From Promethearchaeum sp. (GTDB lineage: Archaea; Asgardarchaeota; Lokiarchaeia; Sigyniarchaeales; Promethearchaeaceae): a stretch of 32,881 bases of DNA. The stretch covers positions 1 to 32,881 of the forward strand of contig JAUWOE010000013.1 of the NCBI GenBank assembly GCA_030612265.1, read 5' to 3'. The notes below the pieces were generated by a model. The model ran no database searches and had not been told where the DNA came from. It saw only the letters and a list, made by a program, of their open reading frames with translations. The translations under genes and the position numbers were made by a program. This document shows positions 8,191 to 16,963 of the stretch, one piece after another; within the stretch, counting starts at the first letter, position 1; each line of letters opens with the position of its first letter.

Positions 8191-9150
8191 ATGACGGAAA
8201 TCACGGGCTGGTTAGTGTTCATTGCATTTCTTTTTGGAAGCGCATTTTTCTTTGTTGAACTTTATCATAAGGAAATTCATTTGAATGATTCTATTATTGC
8301 CGGAATTTCTATTTCTTATTTCTTTTTAATTGTTCTACCTGAAATATCTGAAAATTTGCCAGAATTCCCTCTTCATTTAGCAGCTTTTGAATATTTCTTT
8401 GTGTTATTGGGTTTTGCTTTCAATCACCTAAGCGAGAAATTTATCTTACAACGAGTTGAATCCACTACGCAACATAAAGCCCGGGATTTAGTGCATATGG
8501 AGGGTAATTTGGAACTTGTGGAAAAAAGTCTTGAAATTATGATTTCCGAGGAATTACACTTGGAACATCATGATGAAGATGCCCTCCGCGAACTCACTGA
8601 AACATTACTCAGTCTTCAGAAACAGGAAAAACAGTTTTTGACAGAAATTGAACAGAAAAAAGCAACTATTCATGATCACATTTTGGACCATCTCAACCAG
8701 TTACGTCGGATAACTTCCTTTATTTACCATTTCTTAATCGGTATCATAATTATTGGCTTAATTCAAGTGGAAATAGTAGCTGTACTGCTTTTCTTCTTTT
8801 TTGCCTTGTTTAATACATTGATTTCCAGCAGGTATAAGCGACGAGTTATCTTCTCGGATTTAGATATTACAGTTGAATTTGAAGACAAGGGTCTCAAAAA
8901 AATCATGTTATCAGTGGCGACACTGTTCGGTATCATTGTAGGACTTGTTCTTGATTTCCTCCTACCTTTAAATCTTGAAATACTTTATCTCATGTTTTCT
9001 TTCATATCTGGTGTAATTTTATACACGATTGTGCGTTATGTTATTCCTGAAAAAGAAAAAGGGCGACCATGGCTCTTTCTATTTAGTTTAATTGGGTTCA
9101 GCTTCTTAGTATTATTGTTGAAGATCGTTCTTCATCTTGAATTATGGTGA
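8191..9150 (+). CDS. Polytopic membrane protein with a central coiled region, unknown function
   Basis: 319 residues. Three hydrophobic segments occupy about residues 5-100. A charged, His- and Glu-rich helical region follows (about 105-175, with a coiled-coil-like LLSLQKQEKQFLTEIEQKK). Another four or five transmembrane helices fill about 178-317. The His-rich middle recalls the metal-binding loop of ZIP transporters, and the helix count is compatible, but I do not see the ZIP signature residues clearly, so this is only a suggestion. The gene starts at an ATG 26 bases after a TATA-like box, so it is probably leaderless. The stop is followed by a purine-rich spacer and the broken MFS gene 39 bases on. 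Confidence 0.7.
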   Translation: MTEITGWLVFIAFLFGSAFFFVELYHKEIHLNDSIIAGISISYFFLIVLPEISENLPEFPLHLAAFEYFFVLLGFAFNHLSEKFILQRVESTTQHKARDLVHMEGNLELVEKSLEIMISEELHLEHHDEDALRELTETLLSLQKQEKQFLTEIEQKKATIHDHILDHLNQLRRITSFIYHFLIGIIIIGLIQVEIVAVLLFFFFALFNTLISSRYKRRVIFSDLDITVEFEDKGLKKIMLSVATLFGIIVGLVLDFLLPLNLEILYLMFSFISGVILYTIVRYVIPEKEKGRPWLFLFSLIGFSFLVLLLKIVLHLELW

Positions 9151-9189
9151 GAAGAAGGAAAGAAGAAAGAAAAAGAGAGAAACTTACTT

Positions 9190-10501
9190 ATGACAACAGA
9201 ATTGCAAAATAATTCGGAACATTCAGCATCTTAAGAACTTGAGTCTAAAAACTATAGACATTTTAAACGTTTATGGTTTAGGCAGATAGTATCCATCTTG
9301 GGATCAGAGATTGTTCAATTTGCGCTAATTTGGTGAATTACGATAGAGACAGAAAGTTCTTTCTTTTTGTCTGTATCTATGTTTTTGGCTTTCATTCCAG
9401 GCATTCTCATCGGTCCTCTTGCAGGAGTCTTAGTAGACAAATGGGATAAAAAGAAGATGATTGTTCTCACCGATTTTTTGCAAGCAATTACGACAGCTTT
9501 GTTGATATTTTTGTTCTATCTTGGATTTGGCAATATTTGGTATATTATTGGATTAAATTTCTTAAGGGCGATCTTTCAGTCGTTTCATTCTCCTGCTTTC
9601 ATGACCATTGTTTCTTTGATGGTGCCCAAGGAAAAACTATCACGAATAAATGGTATCAGTCAACTTTTCACCGCTCTCTCCCAGATGCTTGGACCGATCT
9701 TTGGAGCCTTACTTATGGTAGCTATTCCGAAAATTGAAAATATTTTATGGGTGGATGTGATTACATCTTTGTTCGCCCTCAGCTTGTTATTAAAGGCTAA
9801 AATTCCAAAAATTGTTCCAAAAGTAAAGACTCATAAATCAGATCAAGGAGTTAAAGCTAAATTCAAGGAAGGATTGCAGATTATTCGGAGTGTGAAAGGT
9901 TTAACCACTATTTTAATTCTGGCTATGCTCACTAACTTCTTATTAATACCAATAAATACTCAATTTTCTTTATTCATTTATCGTGATCATGGGGGGGACA
10001 GAAATGGATATGGCTTTCGTTTCCGTAGGGATGCAATTCTCAATAGTTGCGGGAGCAATCGCGACATCCGCAAAAAAAGAGTGGAAGAATAAACTAAATG
10101 TTTTCTTACTCGGGATAATCCTCATATTTATAGGTATTGCGATTATTGCCTTGACTCCCTATCAGCAATTCTGGGTGATGTTCGTTGGGAGTCTGATCGG
10201 ATTTTTTGGTGTGCCAATTCTACAAACGATGCTAAGTACGATCATCCAATTTGCAATTCCGCCTGAGGCAATGGGACGGGTTTTTTCTATCATTCGTTTG
10301 ATGACTTCGATAGCAATGCCTTTAGGCATCATTCTTTCGGGACCTATTGCTGATTTAATCGGAATTAAATATCTTTTCTTATTAGCTTCACTTCTGGGGA
10401 TACTTGTTGTGGGATTGACATATGCTTTTTCATCTATTCGACACATGAATGATTCGGAATTTGGTAAAAAAATTACTAATGTTAAATCAAATGATGTATA
10501 A
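9190..10501 (+). pseudogene. MFS transporter broken by two nonsense codons and a frameshift
   Basis: The remains of a 12-helix major facilitator superfamily efflux-type transporter of about 436 codons. Reading from the ATG at 9190, the frame meets TAA at 9232-9234 and TGA at 9334-9336. The TGA sits where relatives have a Trp pair (LIW-stop-ITIETES). The frame then stays open through the family motif GVLVDKWDKKKM to a run of seven G at 9991-9997. Removing one G joins it perfectly to the frame that continues as GGTEMDMAFVSV and ends at 10499-10501. Three independent lesions make a true pseudogene likely; the G-run change alone could be a sequencing error. Part could still be made from internal starts such as TTG at 9367. 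It follows the 8191 gene closely. Confidence 0.85.
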
Positions 10502-10520
10502 ATTGGATGACATATGAGAA

Positions 10521-10530
10521 TTTATATAAA
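10521..10530 (+). promoter_or_regulatory. TATA box for the 10586 gene
   Basis: TTTATATAAA lies 56 bases before the ATG at 10586, predicting a start of transcription near 10552 and a short leader. It is a good match to the archaeal consensus, but position is the only support. Confidence 0.45.
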
Positions 10531-10585
10531 CTTAAAAATCGATAAGGGGATTTATTTTTTCAGAAGAAAATTTTTCTTATAATTG

Positions 10586-10822
10586 ATGAGTCCTATTCCC
10601 AAACCGCTTAATAAACGTGATTTAAAAGATCTTATGGATAAATTGTTTTTTTATTATCCAATGGCGGATTTTCCTCAATTGAAAGTGTTAACTCATAATA
10701 TTTTGAAACTTTTAACGAAATATTTCAATTTTGGTGAGATTGATGAGTTTGCATTTAAAATGTTACGAGATTATGTCAATTTTCAAGAGGAACAACCTCA
10801 CTATGAAGCGCCATCAGGTTGA
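10586..10822 (+). CDS. Small hypothetical protein (78 aa)
   Basis: The protein of 78 residues begins at the ATG just after an in-frame TTG that I did not choose. It is mostly helical, with an amphipathic core (DLKDLMDKLFFYYP and LKVLTHNILKLL) and an acidic C-terminus (NFQEEQPHYEAPSG). There are no Cys, no transmembrane segment and no motif I recognise. It has its own TATA box and stands alone between the MFS pseudogene and the SDR gene. The composition is protein-like with no low-complexity bias, so it is probably real. Function is unknown. Confidence 0.5.
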   Translation: MSPIPKPLNKRDLKDLMDKLFFYYPMADFPQLKVLTHNILKLLTKYFNFGEIDEFAFKMLRDYVNFQEEQPHYEAPSG

Positions 10823-10935
10823 TTCTTTAGATAAAGAGATAGAGATAATAGAAAAAATAATTTCTCTTCCTAATAATTAATAATAGCAATAATAATTAGT
10901 CTAATTCACAGATACATTTCTATAGGTGAAATATT

Positions 10936-11952
10936 TTGAGAAAAGAAAAAGTATTAATAACTGGGGCGTCAAGCGGAATTGGGCTCACATGTGCTATTTA
11001 TTTGACATTTAAGGGGTATAAGGTTATTGGAACATCTCGACATCCTGAAAAATTAAATAAGGATCTATTAAAAAACCGATATTTGGAGATGCACACAAAA
11101 TATCTGATAAAACATCGAAAATCCTCCAAAGAAATTCTAGTTAAAGGGAAAATCCACATATCGAAGGAAATTCTCATAAATTTAGATAATTTAATTGAAA
11201 AAATTAAGTTTGTTCCTTTAGATATAACAGATTCTAATTCTGTTTCAAATACAATACCAAAACTTATGTCGGAAGGAGTAAGAATCATAGTAAATAATGC
11301 TGGGGATGGTCATTTTGGACCAATTGAAACCCTTTCAATCGAACATGCAAAAGCGCAATTAGATTTAAATTATTTTGGTCATTTACGAGTTATTCAAAAT
11401 GCTTTACCTTATATGAGGAAGAATGGCGGATTTATCATAAATAATGCTTCATTAGGCGGATATATTCCATTACCTTTCCATTCTCATTATTCATCTTCCA
11501 AAGCAGCGATAAGAATGTTAACAGAAACCCTTAGGCTTGAACTCAAACCTTTTAATATTAAAGTTGTCTCATTAAATCCGGGAGTAATTAATACACCTTT
11601 TAATGTGAATATGCACACCCCTCAAGCAGGTAGTGGGGAAGAAACTTATGAATATACAGAGGAAAATAGTATAACATCATTGAAAAAATTACTAAATGCG
11701 CTTCCGACGCCTAAAACATCTCCTTATTATCCAGCAGCAAAGCAAACATGGGAAACTGTTGTTAGAAATATGATACGTGGACCATCACCTCAAATAGTTG
11801 CAAAAAAATTATTTAAAATTATTTCATCAAAGAAACCTAAAGTGCATTATATATCATCTAATTTCATTCAAAGGTTTGGATATTTCCTAATGAGGAGGAT
11901 AACTTCGGATAAATTGAAAATCTTTATTACAAGAAAATTTTACGGGATTTAA
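10936..11952 (+). CDS. Short-chain dehydrogenase/reductase (SDR) family oxidoreductase
   Basis: 338 residues, longer than the usual 250 for a classical SDR. The cofactor motif TGASSGIG is at residues 9-16, the NNAG stabilising motif follows in the core, and the active-site Ser (NNASLGGY) and YSSSK catalytic Tyr/Lys pair are intact, so it should be an active NAD(P)(H)-dependent oxidoreductase. An insert of roughly 40 residues (about 50-90), rich in Lys and Ile, lies between the first and later Rossmann strands and accounts for some of the extra length, together with a C-terminal extension (about 270-338) that may contact membrane or substrate. The start is TTG: an AGGTGA ribosome site at 10924-10929 is six bases upstream and there is no suitable ATG. 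The substrate is unknown. Confidence 0.88.
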   Translation: MRKEKVLITGASSGIGLTCAIYLTFKGYKVIGTSRHPEKLNKDLLKNRYLEMHTKYLIKHRKSSKEILVKGKIHISKEILINLDNLIEKIKFVPLDITDSNSVSNTIPKLMSEGVRIIVNNAGDGHFGPIETLSIEHAKAQLDLNYFGHLRVIQNALPYMRKNGGFIINNASLGGYIPLPFHSHYSSSKAAIRMLTETLRLELKPFNIKVVSLNPGVINTPFNVNMHTPQAGSGEETYEYTEENSITSLKKLLNALPTPKTSPYYPAAKQTWETVVRNMIRGPSPQIVAKKLFKIISSKKPKVHYISSNFIQRFGYFLMRRITSDKLKIFITRKFYGI

Positions 11953-12013
11953 TCTTAGACAATTATGGAAATCGAATAAAAAAATCTGAATAGCAGGTAT
12001 GGATAAATTGCTT

Positions 12014-13072
12014 TTAATTTTTTAAATTTTTCAATTGTTTAGCATATTTCCCTTTCAATTTTATATCATATCTAAGTAAAGTGACTAAAATTATATCATT
12101 TAGAATTTCAGAATAAGAAATTCCTAAGTGTTCTGCAGCAATACTGATTTTTCCACCCGGCAAAATACTAGTCAACGGATTCAATTCATGAAGTAATAGG
12201 TTATTGGTATTTTCATCCAATATGAACACTGCCATCGCATAATCGCGACAATTAAAGAAATTATAGGCTTTAATCGCCATTTTACGTGCATGTTTAATTA
12301 AAGGGTTAGTTATTTCCATGAATTTTTTTTCCAGTGAATTTGAATTCGACAATAATTTCTCTTGAAGATCTTCTTCATCTGAAAATACTGTTTCAATTGC
12401 AGGTAAAAAACGAATGTTCCCGTTTAATTCGTTTCCCAAAATAGGTAGATAGAATTTTCTTCCAATAATATATTCTTCCAGTAAAACAAAATAATTTTTT
12501 GATTTCTTCAAATAGATGTTTAAATTTTCATAGATTTCATCAGAATTTGTAATAACTTTATCCAGTATTGATTGAGCGTGGATTCCTGCTTTGAAAAATT
12601 TTAAAATCAGTGGAAATTTGAAATCTTTTCGAATATTTGGGATTTTTCCACCTTGAACTTTCAATATTTGAAATTTTGGTGTCGCGATGTAATTTAATTG
12701 TAAAAGCGATTTGAAAAGCGGTTTATTTTTACATATTGTAATTGCATCAATTTGAGACCCACAATATGGGATTTCGGTTAAATCCAAGAGGCCGATAAAT
12801 TGTGCTGATTGATGTTTAGTAGATGTTACATTTCTTGCTTTTATAATTAAATCATAAGAATTCGGTTTTATATGAATAAGTAAATCAAGATTAAGAGGGA
12901 TAAACGATACTTTATTATCAAAATCCTTTAAAGCTTCTTGGAGAGCACCTAATGGGGTTTTTGTCACATTATCTTGTAAGTCATATTCTGATTCAATTGT
13001 TTTTTTTGCGCTTTTCCCTTCAATTTGAGGTATTGATTTAGGATCACAAATAACTGCGATTTTCATTTTCAA
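12014..13072 (-). CDS. ATP-grasp ligase related to D-alanine--D-alanine ligase
   Basis: 352 residues. The order matches the Ddl family. An N-terminal domain ends in EIPYCGSQIDAITICKNK, the counterpart of the family PYTGS...A...DK segment. ATP-grasp strands follow, with LILKFFKAG (ATP-binding Lys) and VLLEEYIIGRKFYL. The metal-binding C-terminal part has CRDYAMAVFI and LLHELNPLTSILPGG, where the Glu and Asn that bind Mg2+ are kept. The family joins an amine to a carboxylate using ATP. Archaea of this kind have no murein, and there are no cell-wall genes nearby, so the substrate is unlikely to be D-alanine for peptidoglycan. It is divergent from the small GTPase gene. Ligase class is confident, substrate unknown. 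Confidence 0.8.
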   Translation of the reverse strand: MKMKIAVICDPKSIPQIEGKSAKKTIESEYDLQDNVTKTPLGALQEALKDFDNKVSFIPLNLDLLIHIKPNSYDLIIKARNVTSTKHQSAQFIGLLDLTEIPYCGSQIDAITICKNKPLFKSLLQLNYIATPKFQILKVQGGKIPNIRKDFKFPLILKFFKAGIHAQSILDKVITNSDEIYENLNIYLKKSKNYFVLLEEYIIGRKFYLPILGNELNGNIRFLPAIETVFSDEEDLQEKLLSNSNSLEKKFMEITNPLIKHARKMAIKAYNFFNCRDYAMAVFILDENTNNLLLHELNPLTSILPGGKISIAAEHLGISYSEILNDIILVTLLRYDIKLKGKYAKQLKNLKN

Positions 13073-13200
13073 ATCTTTAATAGTCTTTAATGATAAAATA
13101 TTTTATTTAAATTTAATTCACCACCAAAGAAGGAATTTTGTATTTATTAAAAAAATTGAAAACTCCCCAAAAAAAATTCTAATAATTTTTACAAAAAAAT

Positions 13201-13210
13201 CTTATAAAAC
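13201..13210 (+). promoter_or_regulatory. TATA box for the small GTPase gene
   Basis: CTTATAAAAC is centred near 13205, placing the transcript start near 13231. That is after the possible TTG start at 13229 and just before the ATG at 13241, which favours the ATG. Confidence 0.45.
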
Positions 13211-13240
13211 ATATATCACGATTATATATTGAAATTAAAT

Positions 13241-13834
13241 ATGATTTTAACTAGCAATGCATCTCCGGATAATTCCAAACCCATTAGAAAAATTCAGAAG
13301 AAAGTAATTGTAATTGGTGAAGGGGGAGTTGGAAAAACCACTCTTCTGCATCGTTCTGTTAGTAATATATTCGTAGATTCAACCAAAATGACAATCGGGA
13401 CTGATTTCTTCATGAAAAAGATAGAAATCATTGATGATAAAAATGTTAATAAAATAATAATGTTACTATGGGACTTTGCAGGTCAGGAGCGATTTCGATT
13501 TATCTTAGCTGAATATATTAAAGGCGCAAAGGGCGTAATTTTATGCTTTGATCTAACTCGGGCATCTACACTTCAAAAATTATATGAGTGGATTGATCTT
13601 TTAAAAAAAGGAGATGCATGGGATAAACCTGATATTAAATTTTTCTTAGTTGGAACAAAAAATGATTTAGTCCATAGTACTCCAACGGCTATAACTCCGG
13701 ATCAGATTGATTTATTTAGAAGAGAGTTTAATATTGATTTATACTTTCCTACATCTGCATTGGATAGTAGTGGTGTAAATGAGCTCTTCACGAAAGTTGC
13801 TAGCAGTATGGTTGAATTAGCAAATAAAGAATAA
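13241..13834 (+). CDS. Ras/Rab-family small GTPase
   Basis: 197 residues from the ATG at 13241. All guanine-nucleotide motifs are present: G1 GEGGVGKTT (about 26-34), G2 Thr in TIGTDF (about 52), G3 WDFAGQE (about 77-83, with the catalytic Gln), G4 TKND (about 139-142, a variant of NKxD) and G5 TSA (about 171-173). It should bind and hydrolyse GTP and act as a molecular switch. Rab-like features include the WDFAGQERF switch II. It has no C-terminal Cys for prenylation. Asgard archaea have large expansions of such GTPases, and this gene is the main hint to the lineage. An upstream TTG at 13229 would add four residues but lies before the expected transcription start. A headless copy of the gene follows directly. 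Confidence 0.93.
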   Translation: MILTSNASPDNSKPIRKIQKKVIVIGEGGVGKTTLLHRSVSNIFVDSTKMTIGTDFFMKKIEIIDDKNVNKIIMLLWDFAGQERFRFILAEYIKGAKGVILCFDLTRASTLQKLYEWIDLLKKGDAWDKPDIKFFLVGTKNDLVHSTPTAITPDQIDLFRREFNIDLYFPTSALDSSGVNELFTKVASSMVELANKE

Positions 13835-13860
13835 GATAAATTTAAAGAACATTTCTACTT

Positions 13861-14229
13861 CTTTGGGATTTTGCGGGGCAAGAACGATTCAGATTTATCC
13901 TCGCTGACTATATTAAGGGTGCAAAGGGTGTGATCTTATGTTTCGACCTAACTAGGATTTCCTCGCTTCAGAAATTATATGGTTGGATCGATCTATTAAA
14001 AGAAGGGGGTGCATGGGGAAATAAAGATATTCGGTTTTTCTTAGTGGGAACAAAATGTGACTTGGTTGCCAATAATCCTTCTGCTATTGCTCCAGATCAA
14101 GTTGATATATTTAAAAAAGAATTTAATATTGATTTATACTTTGAAACATCTGCTTTGGATAGCAATGGGGTCTCAGATCTGTTCAATCAGGTTGCTAGTA
14201 GTATGGTTGAATTGGAAAATAAAAATTAA
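13861..14229 (+). pseudogene. 5'-truncated duplicate of the small GTPase
   Basis: 123 codons that match the upstream GTPase from its G3 motif (WDFAGQERFRFIL) to the stop, at roughly 80 per cent identity, including TKCD (G4) and TSA (G5). The P-loop and switch I are absent, and the frame is closed by a TAA a few codons upstream, so no nucleotide-binding protein can be made. A GTG at 13930 could start a 99-residue fragment. The bases after both stops are alike (GATAAATTTAA, GAAC, TTTC), so the 3' flank was duplicated along with the gene. This shows a tandem duplication whose second copy lost, or never had, its 5' half. Confidence 0.85.
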
Positions 14230-14353
14230 GATAAATTTAATGAACGTTTCCACATTTTATTTATTTTTTAAAAATCTATTAAATTATCTAATTTTTAAAT
14301 CAAATTTACTCATTTCTTCTTTAATATGAGAATTTCCAAGGAATTTTTTTAAT

Positions 14354-16633
14354 TTATTCTGTATCTAAAACAACTCGGATTAATTTAAGCAATTCAGTAG
14401 TATTAAATGGTTTTTTAATAAATGCTTTTGCTCCTTTTTTAATTACATTGTTTTTATCATCATTCATATCCAAACCACTTGAAATAATGATTTTTGCTAA
14501 TGGATCCCATAAATTTATAATTTTTGTGAGGCAGTTAATACCTCCCATCCCAGGCATAATGACATCCAAGATTATTAAGTCGACTCTTTTTTCTCTACTA
14601 AATGATTTGGTATACATTTCAAAACATCGCTCGCCAGATGTAGCTGTTAACACTTTGTACCCAAATTTCGTTAAGATTTTAGACCCATACTCTAAAATTG
14701 ATTTTTCATCATCCACTAATAAAATAGTTTCTGAACCCTTAGGCATATCTTCAATTTGAGTTTGATCGATTTGAATGAATTTTTCGGCATCAGTTGAAGG
14801 GAGATAAATTTTAAATTCTGTTCCAATCCCAGATTCACTATAGCATTGAATTGTCCCATGATGTTTCTTCACAATGTTATAAACAATAGAAAGTCCTAAT
14901 CCAGATCCCTTTTCCTTTGGTTTTGTGGTATAGAAAGGTTCAAAGAGGTGTTTTAAAATCTCTTTTGGCATCCCACTTCCATTATCAGAGATATAAATAC
15001 TACAATAATCTCCAGGAGTTAAGTCAGTGTGAATTTCGCAAAAATTTCTATCTAATTGCGTGTTTTGAGTTTTGATTAATATTTTTCCACCATTCGGCAT
15101 GGCATCTCGGGCATTTATAACTAAATTCATTATTATTTGTTGAATTTGAGTTGAATCACCATGAATTAATTTAATATCTTTGGATAATTCAAGCTTTATA
15201 TCAATCATTTTTGGAATTGAATGCTTGAGAAATGTATATATTTTCAAAATTTCTTCATTAATATTAATAAGTTGTAATTCAGCCTCTTGTTGCCGAGAGA
15301 GTATTAAGAGTTGACGAGTTATATTTGCTCCATTTTTTGCAACATTCTTGATTTTTTGAATATATTCATAGTTTTCACAATTTTTATCGGTATCCATTAA
15401 CAATATATCTGTGTACCCTAGAATTGCTTGTAAAAAATTGTTAAAATCATGAGCAACGCCTCCTGCTAATTTCCCAATGGATTCCATTTTTTGAGACCGG
15501 ATTAATCTTAAATCACTTTTCTCCATTTTATTAATATCACGAGCTAACACAATAAAACCCGTGTTTCTTTTTTTTGAGGGATCAAATTTTGGGGCAACAT
15601 TTGATAAAAATGTAATATATTCTCCCGAAATTGATTTTACACGGGTTTTCATATTTGTTGTTCCTTTTCCTTCATCTACGCGTTTCAACATTGAAGAAAA
15701 AACGTCTCTATCTTCAATATGGATTAAATCTTGGATTTTTTGAACATTAAATTCCTGAATAGGATATCCCATTAGCCTTTTATGAGATTCATTTGTATAA
15801 ACACAATTTCCATTTAAATCAAATTCATAAATTATTTCATCCATGGTTTCAACTAAATTTTGAAAACGTTCGTCGCTTAGCACTAATTGATCTTCAAGTT
15901 CTTTGCGTAATTTGACTTTAGCATTATTAGATGAGGTTAAAAGAACTCTCACAAGTCGTGGGTCTAAAGTGAAAGCTAAACTCGAGATTAATGCACCTAC
16001 TGAGAGAGAAATACCTAAAAATCCCGGTATTATGTTATTTAATCCGATTACAAAGCCAACCATTGTGACAAATCCAAATATAGTTCCTCCTATTAGAATT
16101 AATATTGCACTTCTTTTTGCATCTTTTGGAGATTTCCGATAGATCTGAATACAATAAAAATTATAGATGAGACAAACAAAAATAGATAATAATACTGTCC
16201 ATGGAAATAATGGACCTGCTGCCTTAAAGCTACTTATACCTGAAGGAAATGAGATGGAATCTACAGATTTTGGTTTAAAAACTGTTGTAAATATTCCTGT
16301 GGCAATTGATCCAATAATTAATAATTTCTTAGGATCATATGAGTATTGAAAAAACAAATCAAATCCTAATGTCAAAAATAATCCCACAATAGTAAGAACA
16401 CTGATGCCAATGCTAAATAGTATTTTTGACAAGAAAAGATAGCTTAAACCCATAATAAATATATAAAATATTAAAGTAAACCACGCTAATGATAAAAGAA
16501 GCAATATTTTATGCTTATAATTGCGATAACTCTTAAAACTCAAAATAAATGCAATAGTTATTATTCCAGTACAAATAAACTGGTTTATTACTTCAATTGT
16601 CCAATTTAAGGAGTATATAACCATGATTATCAC
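14354..16633 (-). CDS. Hybrid sensor histidine kinase with seven-helix membrane sensor, PAS and receiver domains
   Basis: 759 residues. Seven hydrophobic helices fill residues 1-222. A PAS domain follows (about 252-370, with DEIIYEFDLNGNCVYTN). The HisKA dimerisation domain carries the phospho-acceptor His near 395 in GGVAHDFNNF. The ATPase domain has the N box NLVINARDAM (about 503), G1 DNGSGM (about 550) and G2 GSGLGLSI (about 576). The C-terminal receiver domain (about 636-757) has the acceptor Asp near 690 in LILDVIMPGMGG and the Lys near 741. All catalytic residues are present, so autophosphorylation and internal phosphotransfer are likely. No partner regulator is next to it. The architecture is typical of bacteria and was probably acquired by transfer. 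The signal is unknown. Confidence 0.92.
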   Translation of the reverse strand: MIIMVIYSLNWTIEVINQFICTGIITIAFILSFKSYRNYKHKILLLLSLAWFTLIFYIFIMGLSYLFLSKILFSIGISVLTIVGLFLTLGFDLFFQYSYDPKKLLIIGSIATGIFTTVFKPKSVDSISFPSGISSFKAAGPLFPWTVLLSIFVCLIYNFYCIQIYRKSPKDAKRSAILILIGGTIFGFVTMVGFVIGLNNIIPGFLGISLSVGALISSLAFTLDPRLVRVLLTSSNNAKVKLRKELEDQLVLSDERFQNLVETMDEIIYEFDLNGNCVYTNESHKRLMGYPIQEFNVQKIQDLIHIEDRDVFSSMLKRVDEGKGTTNMKTRVKSISGEYITFLSNVAPKFDPSKKRNTGFIVLARDINKMEKSDLRLIRSQKMESIGKLAGGVAHDFNNFLQAILGYTDILLMDTDKNCENYEYIQKIKNVAKNGANITRQLLILSRQQEAELQLININEEILKIYTFLKHSIPKMIDIKLELSKDIKLIHGDSTQIQQIIMNLVINARDAMPNGGKILIKTQNTQLDRNFCEIHTDLTPGDYCSIYISDNGSGMPKEILKHLFEPFYTTKPKEKGSGLGLSIVYNIVKKHHGTIQCYSESGIGTEFKIYLPSTDAEKFIQIDQTQIEDMPKGSETILLVDDEKSILEYGSKILTKFGYKVLTATSGERCFEMYTKSFSREKRVDLIILDVIMPGMGGINCLTKIINLWDPLAKIIISSGLDMNDDKNNVIKKGAKAFIKKPFNTTELLKLIRVVLDTE

Positions 16634-16963
16634 AAACTTATAATAACTTCAATTCGATAAAAAAAAATCCATTAATAATGCTAAACAAGTATTTTGTTTT
16701 GAAATAAATAACAAATCTTCAGTTTTCTATGTAATTTTTCCTAAAATTATCTAATTAAATCTCTGTTAAAAAACTAATCTTAGTTTATTGTTATTTTAAG
16801 TTAAAAATTATTTCATTAGATAACAGATCAGTGTGTAGTTCATAGAACTGTATATTATATAAGAAAAAATTCACGTCGAGCATGCTAAATTCATTTAAAT
16901 TGGCTTGTAATTTATATATCAAATCAACGAGTTTTTTTATTATAATGACTTCTATTAAGTAGA
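16634..16963. other. 330-bp intergenic region between divergent genes
   Basis: A very AT-rich stretch between the divergent histidine kinase and transglutaminase-like genes. It should hold both promoters. The only clear element is the TATA box at 16911-16919. A 66-codon open frame on the minus strand (16791-16991) overlaps the next gene's start and does not look like a protein gene. Confidence 0.5.
16911..16919 (+). promoter_or_regulatory. TATA box for the transglutaminase-like gene
   Basis: TTTATATAT, about 50 bases before the GTG start at 16964, predicts transcription from near 16941 and a short leader. Confidence 0.4.

Noticed and set aside
8191-9150. ZIP-family metal transporter for the 319-residue membrane protein
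   Set aside because: The His-rich middle loop is suggestive, but the conserved helix 4 and 5 metal-site motifs of ZIP proteins are not seen.
9334-9336. TGA read as tryptophan rather than stop in the MFS gene
   Set aside because: Other genes in the window use TGA as a stop (for example 3864-3866) and TGG for Trp, and the same gene has a TAA and a frameshift, so decay is the simpler explanation.
10803-10880. A 25-codon open frame (MKRHQVDSLDKEIEII...) overlapping the end of the 10586 gene
   Set aside because: It is very short, has no ribosome site, and may be chance. A frameshift linking it to the upstream gene is possible but not supported by the sequence alone.
13229-13240. TTG start for the small GTPase, four codons upstream of the ATG
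   Set aside because: The TATA box at 13201-13210 predicts transcription starting near 13231, after the TTG.
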